A stretch of DNA of 64,000 nucleotides, from assembly GCA_016702305.1 (NCBI GenBank), contig JADJEH010000001.1, positions 248,001 to 312,000 of the forward strand, in the 5' to 3' direction. This stretch comes from a bacterium. GTDB taxonomy: Bacteria > Electryoneota > RPQS01. The notes under the pieces are model-generated. The model did not search any database and was not told the DNA's origin. It was given only the letters and a program-made list of their open reading frames with translations. The position numbers and the translations under genes are program-made. Positions 16,381-22,533 of this stretch are shown in pieces (the stretch's first letter is position 1; every line of letters starts with the position of its first letter).

Positions 16381-16746
16381 ATGATTGAAAAGACAGAACA
16401 GCCTATTACCTCTTCTCCAAACGGCGTAGATCTGCCTGAGCAATTCAGGCGGATCTCCGCCGCTCTATGGGAGGCGGTCGAACGCCGCGATACCGAGGCG
16501 GCGGGTGAACTGCTCGACCAGCGCCAGCAGCTGCTTGACAGCATGCTGAGCGCTGCGGCCCTGAGCCCGGAAGTCAAACGCGAGCTCAAAGCATTTCAAG
16601 CGAGCGATAAATACATGATCTGGCAACTCAGCGGCGAGCTTGAATTTCTCAGCCGCCGATTGAGCGGTATTGGCAAGCGCCGGGCGGCTTTCAGCGGCTA
16701 TGGCCAAAGTCCCTCCGCAAAATCACACGTCCAACGGACCGGATAA
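16381..16746 (+). CDS. FliT-like flagellar chaperone (tentative)
   Basis: A 121-residue, mostly helical protein: LPEQFRRISAALWEAVERRD, EAAGELLDQRQQLLDSMLSA, then FQASDKYMIWQLSGELEFLS. The short helical bundle with repeated Leu/Arg/Gln heptads and the place directly after a flagellin resemble FliT, the export chaperone for the filament cap, or related small flagellar chaperones. The match rests on size, composition and context, as FliT proteins are poorly conserved. It lies six bases after flagellin 1 and two bases before the amidotransferase. No other feature is visible. Confidence 0.6.
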   Translation: MIEKTEQPITSSPNGVDLPEQFRRISAALWEAVERRDTEAAGELLDQRQQLLDSMLSAAALSPEVKRELKAFQASDKYMIWQLSGELEFLSRRLSGIGKRRAAFSGYGQSPSAKSHVQRTG

Positions 16747-16748
16747 CG

Positions 16749-18500
16749 ATGTGCGGCTCCGCAGCCATCCTACGGGATGAGCAATCCGTCGAACCGGCCG
16801 TTCGTGCCGCGCTGAAACTCTTGGAATCACGCGGCCCGGACGGTTCCGGAGTCATAATCAGTGGCAGCGGCGCACTCGGTCACTGCCGATTGTCGTTGCG
16901 CGATTTCGCAGGCGGAGCACAGCCGCTGCGCTTGGCTGATGGCCGCACTTTGGCGTTCGTCGGTGAAATCTACAATGACGAGAAACTGCGTCAACTACTG
17001 CAGCTAAACGGATGGACCCCAGCCAATCACAGTGATACGGAGATTCTCGCCGAGGCCGTGACCCGCTATGACAACGCTGCCTGGGAGCGCCTGGACGGGA
17101 TGTTCGCGGTCATGCTCCTCTCCGCGGATGGCCGTGCCCTCGAAATTATCCGCGACCGCTTTGGCATTAAGCCTGCCTACTTCTCCGTCAGTGGTACCAG
17201 CGTTGCCGCCGCGAGCGAACCGGCGGCGGTTATAGAGCTAACGGGAAGACAAAGTGCCGCGCGCGCCGTAGTCCTGCATTTCTTGCAAACATCGCAGGTT
17301 GCGTCGAATGGCAGCACGGTTTGGCGAAACATCCAGCTCGCCCCGCCGGGCTCGACCACAACGCTTACGACCAACAGCATCCGGCAGGACACGTGGGCGC
17401 CGCGCATGCTCACTCACCATGAATCCGGTGATGACTCGGCCAACCCTGCAAAACTGCTCTATCTGCTGGGTGAAGCCGTCTATCGTCAAGCGCGGGCCGA
17501 CTTTCCCATCGGCGTCTTTTTGTCCGGCGGCCTCGATAGCTCGCTTTTGGCCGCGCTCTACGCGCGCCAGAACGCTGCACCTATTCACACATTTGCCGTG
17601 GCCCTCGCGGGCGATACCGACGACCTACAGCACGCGCAGCGTGTGGCCGAGCAGATCGGCAGTACGCACCGCGCCGCGATCGTCTCAATAGAAGATTTCT
17701 TCACAGGCATGCGCGACCTCACTGTCCAGCGTGGTTTGCCTGTGTCATTGCCCAATGAAGTGCTTATCTACCGTCTGGCGCAGGTCGCCAGTCGCGAGGT
17801 CAAAGCCGTCCTCAGCGGGGAGGGGGCTGATGAACTGTTCAGCGGCTATCAACGACTGCTTGCGCGTCTCCGTCAATCCGCGCATCCGCAGGCGGACATG
17901 CCGTCCGCATTTCGCGCTGCCACCACGTGGTTCAGCGCCGATGATCTGCGCAACAGTTTGCGGAGTGTTGATGACCTCGAATCGCTGCAGTACACGGATC
18001 ACGCCGCGCTGGGCGCACAGCTTGAGGGCGTGCCGCTTGAGCAGGCGCCGCGCGCCCTGCTGCTCGCGGATCACTTCCCCCACCTCTTAATGCGCTTGGA
18101 TGGCGCGTCCATGGCCGGCTCGATTGAAGGGCGGGTCCCGTTCACCGATCCTGACGTCGTCCAGTTCGCCCTGTCACTAAGCGCACACGACCTGCGTCCA
18201 CAGTTCGGACTCGAGAAACCGATCCTGCGAAAAGCCGGGGTGGGTCTGTTGAGTGAGAGCTGTTTGCGGAGGCCGAAACGCGCTTTCCATGCCTCGCTAC
18301 CTCTGCTGTTCTCGTCCAGCGTGGGTCAGAGTGTCTTGAAGCGCGCGTTGCAACAGCCGCTGATCGCTCAACTATTCGATCAAGAATCACTCGAGCGGCT
18401 CTTGAACGAGGATTTTAGAAACCAAGTGTTTCATAGAACTTGGCTCATTTGTTCTTTGGGAATGTGGTGTGAACTCTGCCGGGTCAACGAGATTAATTGA
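16749..18500 (+). CDS. asnB: Asparagine synthase (glutamine-hydrolysing)-type amidotransferase
   Basis: A 583-residue two-domain enzyme. The N-terminal glutaminase domain begins with the catalytic Cys2 (MCGSAAIL) and has SRGPDG and FVGEIYN. The synthetase domain has the ATP pyrophosphatase loop FPIGVFLSGGLDSSLLAALY, then SGEGADELFSGYQR and IEGRVPFTDPDVV. It should transfer glutamine-derived ammonia to a carboxylate activated as an adenylate. Free asparagine synthesis is the default reading. However, the gene lies in the sigma-28 transcript two bases after the FliT-like gene and just before the second flagellin. Relatives in polysaccharide loci amidate sugars, so a filament-glycan substrate is plausible but unproven. 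Confidence 0.9.
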   Translation: MCGSAAILRDEQSVEPAVRAALKLLESRGPDGSGVIISGSGALGHCRLSLRDFAGGAQPLRLADGRTLAFVGEIYNDEKLRQLLQLNGWTPANHSDTEILAEAVTRYDNAAWERLDGMFAVMLLSADGRALEIIRDRFGIKPAYFSVSGTSVAAASEPAAVIELTGRQSAARAVVLHFLQTSQVASNGSTVWRNIQLAPPGSTTTLTTNSIRQDTWAPRMLTHHESGDDSANPAKLLYLLGEAVYRQARADFPIGVFLSGGLDSSLLAALYARQNAAPIHTFAVALAGDTDDLQHAQRVAEQIGSTHRAAIVSIEDFFTGMRDLTVQRGLPVSLPNEVLIYRLAQVASREVKAVLSGEGADELFSGYQRLLARLRQSAHPQADMPSAFRAATTWFSADDLRNSLRSVDDLESLQYTDHAALGAQLEGVPLEQAPRALLLADHFPHLLMRLDGASMAGSIEGRVPFTDPDVVQFALSLSAHDLRPQFGLEKPILRKAGVGLLSESCLRRPKRAFHASLPLLFSSSVGQSVLKRALQQPLIAQLFDQESLERLLNEDFRNQVFHRTWLICSLGMWCELCRVNEIN

Positions 18501-18525
18501 CCCTAACCTCAATACCGAGGGGAAT

Positions 18526-18552
18526 TTAAGTTCAGGATTGGGTCGCCGATAA
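18526..18552 (+). promoter_or_regulatory. Sigma-28 (FliA)-type promoter for flagellin 2
   Basis: TTAAGTTC (18526-18533), an 11-base spacer and GCCGATAA (18545-18552). The -10 element is identical to the consensus, the spacer is exact, and the -35 element matches six of eight bases. The flagellin 2 start is 91 bases further on, leaving a leader of about 80 bases that ends in GGAGGAGGAAGG, a very strong ribosome site. Confidence 0.88.
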
Positions 18553-18643
18553 TTCTGGTGAACCGCGCCCATAACGGGTGCCAATAATTCACTTTGAGCT
18601 TAACGGTAACTTTTCCAGACAAGCTCCCTCGGAGGAGGAAGGC

Positions 18644-19543
18644 ATGAGTACACGTATCAACCACAACTTGTTGTCCCTGAGTGCACAACGCTCGGTGTGG
18701 GCATCACAGAACGACTTGGACCAGTCCGTACAGCGACTGTCGAGCGGTCTGCGCATCAACTACGCGTGGGACGATCCCACGGGTCTAGGCATTAGCGAGC
18801 GGCTTCGCTCTTCGATCACAGGTATGGTCGAAGCGGAGAAGAACGCCACGTATAATGTCAACATGCTGCAGACGGCCGAAGGCGCGCTGGCGGTCATTGA
18901 CGAAAAATTGGTGCGTATGCGCGCCATCGCGGTGCAGGCTGCCAACGGTATCCTCACCACGCTGGATCGCCAGGTCGCCAACGTCGAGTTCCAGCAGCTG
19001 AAGTCGGAGGCCGATCGTATCGCGAAGGCCGCCAACTATAACGGGTACTACCTGCTCGACGGATCGCGGTCCGCCGCTACCGCCAGCACGGACACGACGC
19101 AGGCCCTCGGTTACAACGCCGTCTCGACGGCCGCCGATGGTTCGAGCATCAAGTTCCATATTGGCGAGAATAATGAAACCGGTATTGACTTCTATTACGT
19201 CAATCTCGGTGGCGTTACCGCCGAAGACCTGGGTATCACCGGGCTGAACGTTTCGGACACGGCGTCCGCGCAAAGCGCGATTGACACCCTGATCTCGGCG
19301 ATCAACTCGAAGGATACCGAGCGCACGTTCATCGGTTCGATGGTCGAGCGCTTGCAGAACACGATTCTTAACCTGAAGATCTCGCGTGAAAACGCCACGG
19401 CTTCGGAATCGCAAATCCGCGACGCCGACTTCGCCGAGGAAATGTCTAACTTCACGCGCGCTCAGATCCTGATGCAGACGGGCGTCTCCATGCTCGGCAC
19501 GGCCAATTCGCTGCCGAACATCGTCGCCCAGCTCGTCGGCTAA
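18644..19543 (+). CDS. fliC: Flagellin 2
   Basis: A second filament subunit of 299 residues, the same length as flagellin 1 and alignable without gaps. I choose ATG 18644, preceded by GGAGGAGGAA, over an upstream in-frame start at 18578. The chosen start gives the conserved MSTRINHNLLSLSAQRSV. It shares the unusual INYAWDDPTGLGI motif. Differences from flagellin 1 are scattered and concentrated in the exposed middle (for example ASTDTTQALGYNAVSTAADG). The C-terminal helix is nearly identical. It has its own near-perfect sigma-28 promoter and the stronger ribosome site, so it is probably the major subunit. Two hairpins follow before fliD. Confidence 0.97.
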   Translation: MSTRINHNLLSLSAQRSVWASQNDLDQSVQRLSSGLRINYAWDDPTGLGISERLRSSITGMVEAEKNATYNVNMLQTAEGALAVIDEKLVRMRAIAVQAANGILTTLDRQVANVEFQQLKSEADRIAKAANYNGYYLLDGSRSAATASTDTTQALGYNAVSTAADGSSIKFHIGENNETGIDFYYVNLGGVTAEDLGITGLNVSDTASAQSAIDTLISAINSKDTERTFIGSMVERLQNTILNLKISRENATASESQIRDADFAEEMSNFTRAQILMQTGVSMLGTANSLPNIVAQLVG

Positions 19544-19570
19544 TCGGAAGAAGTCTCCCCTTATCGTCTT

Positions 19571-19600
19571 GGTCAACCGCGCCCGTGAGCGCGGTTGACC
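19571..19600 (+). terminator. Perfect 11-bp hairpin after flagellin 2
   Basis: GGTCAACCGCG (19571-19581) pairs completely with CGCGGTTGACC (19590-19600) around an eight-base loop. No T-run follows, so it may act as a partial terminator or as a 3' stabiliser of flagellin mRNA rather than a full stop. Confidence 0.7.
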
Positions 19601-19634
19601 GGACGGAGGCCCTTCCGTAACAGGAACTCCGTCC
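19601..19634 (+). terminator. Second hairpin abutting the first, before fliD
   Basis: GGACGGAG (19601-19608) pairs with CTCCGTCC (19627-19634), an 8-bp stem with an 18-base loop. It begins at the base after the first hairpin and ends 19 bases before the fliD start codon. With no T-run it more likely modulates read-through or mRNA decay than ends transcription. Confidence 0.5.
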
Positions 19635-19653
19635 AGTACGATAAGGAGAAACA

Positions 19654-21567
19654 GTGTCACAGCCATCAACCACCGTTTCGGGATTGGTGTCCGGTATCGA
19701 CTGGGACAGCACAATCCAGCAACTCATGCAGATCGAGAGGCGCCGACTGGCCCTCTACGAGGAACGCAAGAGCGACAACGAAACAAAGCTCAATCTGTGG
19801 GCGCAGATCCAAGGCAAGATCTCCGGGCTGCAAGGTGCAGCGCAGAATCTTGACAGACGATCCGAATTTGTGGTCAAATCGGCTTCCTCCTCCGATTCGT
19901 CCGTGGTCACGGTCCAAGCATCGTCAAGCGCCGCGCGCGGCTCGCATACCGTCGAAGTGCTTGCACTGGCGAAGGCTCACAGCATTGCGGCTCAAGGCTT
20001 CAATGACAAGAATAGCGTCGGCGTCGGTGATAGTGGTGGAGACCTGGTCATCCAAATCGGTGACGAGACCATCACAATCGCCGACGCCGATCTCTCTTCG
20101 GCCACCACGCTCGAACAGCTCAAAAACCTCATCAACAACTCGGGCGACAACGACAACCTGTTGACCGCTTCGATTCTCGATGATGGTTCCTCCAGCGGAC
20201 GTTATCGGCTTGTCCTGACTGCCAACGATCCGGGGCTCGATCATCGCATTTCACTCTCGTCTAATCCGACGACGCTCAATTTCACGGGCAAGGTGATTGA
20301 CGCCGCCGAAACCGGATCGGGGTGGAGCGGGACATCCACATTGACATCCGGCGGATCCTACAGCGGCACCGTCAACAAGAGCTTCGTCTTCACCGTCACG
20401 AACGGCGGCACAGTCGGCACTACCAACGGTATCCAACTGGCGTGGACGGACAGCGCCGGCAACTCCGGAACGCTGACCGTCAACAGCGGCGACGTGGGAA
20501 CCCCCGTCACGGTCGCCAACGGCGTGACCATGACCTTTGGCGCGGGCACGCTGGTCACCGGCGACAGCTTCTCAACCGACGTGTTTGTCCCGACGCTGAC
20601 CGATGCGCAGAATGCCAACGTGCGCATAGACGGCATCTACGTCTCGCAGTCGAGTAATACTATCGAGAACTTCCTCGACGGCGTGACGCTCAATCTGCTG
20701 GCCGCCGATGTCGGCAACGAGGTGACCGTAGCCGTGGACGACGACAAAGAAGCGATGAAGAACAAGATCCGCGGCTTTGTGGACGCCTACAATTCGGTCA
20801 TGCAGGACATCTCGACATATTCCGCGTACGACGAGGAAAACGAGGCCGCGGCACCGCTCCTGGGCGACGGATTTCTGGCATCCATTCGAAGCGAACTGTC
20901 TGCTGTCGTCGCGCAGCAGGCCGCCGTTCTGCCCACGGATCAGGAGCTGACGCATCTCGCCGATGTCGGGATTCTTTCTTCCAGCCGCGGACTGTTGACA
21001 ATTGACGAAGCTGATCTAAGCGCGGCCCTCGATGATCGTTTCGACGAGGTCGTGAACCTTTTCACGCAGTCATTTGAAGCAGGTGACAACAAGATCGGAC
21101 TTGTCTCGAGCAATGAAGTCACGCGGGGCGGAAACTACTCGCTCGTCGTCAACTATGGCGCGAACGGCGTCCCGACCTCCGCAACGATAAACGGACAGGC
21201 CGCGACCATTGATGGCTTCCTGATTCGCGGCGCCGCCGACACGGCCGTAGAAGGATTAACTCTGAGTTTCACACCGCCGGGAACGGGCATCGCCGGCAGT
21301 GTCAATACATCGTTCCGCCTGGGCAAGGGCATCACCGAGCTTGTGGCCACCGCCGCGAGCGCCATCACCGACGAAGACACGGGCACAGTTCACTACGCGC
21401 AGCAGAATCTGGAAACGCAAAACGAGAATCTCGATCGCCAAATCGTTTCTTGGGAACGCCGTCTCAAGACGACCGAAGATCAACTGCGCCGTCAGTATTC
21501 TAATCTCGAAACGCTGCTCTCAAGAATGAGAAACCAAAGCAATTACCTTGCGGGAGTTCTGGGATAA
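19654..21567 (+). CDS. fliD: Flagellar hook-associated protein 2, filament cap (FliD)
   Basis: FliD caps the filament tip and folds incoming flagellin. The 637-residue product starts at GTG 19654, eight bases or so after AAGGAG. The N-terminus (VSGLVSGIDWDSTIQQLMQI, then ERRRLALYEERKSDNETKLN) and the C-terminus (DRQIVSWERRLKTTEDQLRR, then YSNLETLLSRMRNQSNYL) are typical. The middle contains the FliD core (FVDAYNSVMQDISTYSAYDE, LTHLADVGILSSSRGLLTID) plus a Gly/Thr-rich beta insert at about residues 215-310. That insert makes it longer than the 450-480 residues of enteric FliD. The stop is one base before fliS. Confidence 0.95.
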   Translation: MSQPSTTVSGLVSGIDWDSTIQQLMQIERRRLALYEERKSDNETKLNLWAQIQGKISGLQGAAQNLDRRSEFVVKSASSSDSSVVTVQASSSAARGSHTVEVLALAKAHSIAAQGFNDKNSVGVGDSGGDLVIQIGDETITIADADLSSATTLEQLKNLINNSGDNDNLLTASILDDGSSSGRYRLVLTANDPGLDHRISLSSNPTTLNFTGKVIDAAETGSGWSGTSTLTSGGSYSGTVNKSFVFTVTNGGTVGTTNGIQLAWTDSAGNSGTLTVNSGDVGTPVTVANGVTMTFGAGTLVTGDSFSTDVFVPTLTDAQNANVRIDGIYVSQSSNTIENFLDGVTLNLLAADVGNEVTVAVDDDKEAMKNKIRGFVDAYNSVMQDISTYSAYDEENEAAAPLLGDGFLASIRSELSAVVAQQAAVLPTDQELTHLADVGILSSSRGLLTIDEADLSAALDDRFDEVVNLFTQSFEAGDNKIGLVSSNEVTRGGNYSLVVNYGANGVPTSATINGQAATIDGFLIRGAADTAVEGLTLSFTPPGTGIAGSVNTSFRLGKGITELVATAASAITDEDTGTVHYAQQNLETQNENLDRQIVSWERRLKTTEDQLRRQYSNLETLLSRMRNQSNYLAGVLG

Positions 21568-21568
21568 C

Positions 21569-21988
21569 ATGAAAGTCGCTCCGAATTTTTCTACCTATCG
21601 CGTCATGGATGCGGCGTGCAGCACCCCGCAGTTAGTCCTCATGCTTTGCGATGGCGCCATTCGTTACACACGTGAAGCCGCCGACCATATGCATCACAAC
21701 CGCTGGACCGAAAAGGGCCAGGCCATTGAGTCGGCGATCGAGTGCATCGGTGAGTTGCGCAAGACGCTTAACCTGAGCGAAAGTTCAGAAATCGTGCGCC
21801 AGCTCGATAACACCTACAGCTTCCTGTCCACCAAACTGACTATCGGAAACGCCAAGCGCGACATCTCCCAGTTGCATCAGGTCGCCGATGCCCTGGCCCA
21901 GATTCGCACCGGCTGGGCCGAGCTGTTCGAGCGCCTCAAGGCACAAGGCGCACTCCCCACGGCCGAATTTGCCGCGCTCGCCCGATAA
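21569..21988 (+). CDS. fliS: Flagellin export chaperone FliS
   Basis: FliS binds the C-terminal helix of flagellin and keeps it unfolded for export. I start at ATG 21569, one base after the fliD stop; an in-frame start at 21548 lies inside fliD. The 139-residue helical product has the FliS signature STPQLVLMLCDGAIRYTREA, later LRKTLNLSESSEIVRQLDNT and YSFLSTKLTIGNAKRDISQL. Length and position after fliD are standard. It probably serves both flagellins. Confidence 0.93.
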   Translation: MKVAPNFSTYRVMDAACSTPQLVLMLCDGAIRYTREAADHMHHNRWTEKGQAIESAIECIGELRKTLNLSESSEIVRQLDNTYSFLSTKLTIGNAKRDISQLHQVADALAQIRTGWAELFERLKAQGALPTAEFAALAR

Positions 21989-22054
21989 GCCAGCGCCAGT
22001 GGCACAACAGTTGCTGAAATCTCTGCTATAACATTTCAACCCGGATCGCTGCCC

Positions 22055-22360
22055 ATGAGAATTGAATCCCCAAGGCCATACGGACTTCCCAATTTGGGAC
22101 CGGATGCCAAGGAAACCAACGCCGAAAAGGCCCCGAAACTCCCGGAACGTGCGGTCAATCTCGCCGGCGACCAGTTTGAACTGTCGTCAGAACAAAAGGT
22201 TACGCAGGCTGCGCTGGATACGGCCCGCTCCGCCGCCCGGCTGGAGCCCCTGACCCCGGAACGGTTGGCCGAAATTCGGGAACGGCTCGCGACTGGGCAA
22301 TACCTGACACCCCGGGCGGCAGACCTGACTGCTGAGGGTCTGTTAGATTTTCATCAGTAA
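22055..22360 (+). CDS. flgM: FlgM-like anti-sigma-28 factor
   Basis: The 101-residue product has a disordered N-terminus and a C-terminal segment matching FlgM: RLEPLTPERLAEIRERLATG, QYLTPRAADLTAEGLLDF. FlgM consensus is an R-v-e-l-r-a-x-i-a-x-G-x-Y pattern followed by a short helix. FlgM holds FliA inactive until the hook is finished, then is exported. Here it is the last gene of the flagellin 2-fliD-fliS transcript, so the inhibitor would be produced from the promoter it restrains, giving negative feedback. The similarity is in about 40 residues, so the call is good but not certain. Confidence 0.75.
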   Translation: MRIESPRPYGLPNLGPDAKETNAEKAPKLPERAVNLAGDQFELSSEQKVTQAALDTARSAARLEPLTPERLAEIRERLATGQYLTPRAADLTAEGLLDFHQ

Positions 22361-22374
22361 CCGAATTGCCCTGA

Positions 22375-22405
22375 CCGGCTCCCGCGAGATGCGCCAAGGA
22401 GCCGG
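22375..22405 (+). terminator. Hairpin after flgM
   Basis: CCGGCTCC (22375-22382) pairs with GGAGCCGG (22398-22405), followed by ATTTC. It is the weaker of two consecutive hairpins closing the flagellar transcript. Confidence 0.6.
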
Positions 22406-22433
22406 ATTTCCATGCTTCCCGGCTTGCTTTGTC

Positions 22434-22467
22434 AAAGTGCCTCTGGTCTGCCTGACCGAGGCACTTT
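22434..22467 (+). terminator. Rho-independent terminator of the flagellar transcript
   Basis: AAAGTGCCTC (22434-22443) pairs with GAGGCACTTT (22458-22467). An inner stem GGTC/GACC adds four more pairs around TGCCT, and the stem ends in TTTT. It separates the flagellar locus from the signalling genes. Confidence 0.85.
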
Positions 22468-22533
22468 TCGTGGTACGAATGTTGCCCAATTACAAGTGAA
22501 TCAAAGTGTATTGACACGTTTGGATACGTCAAC

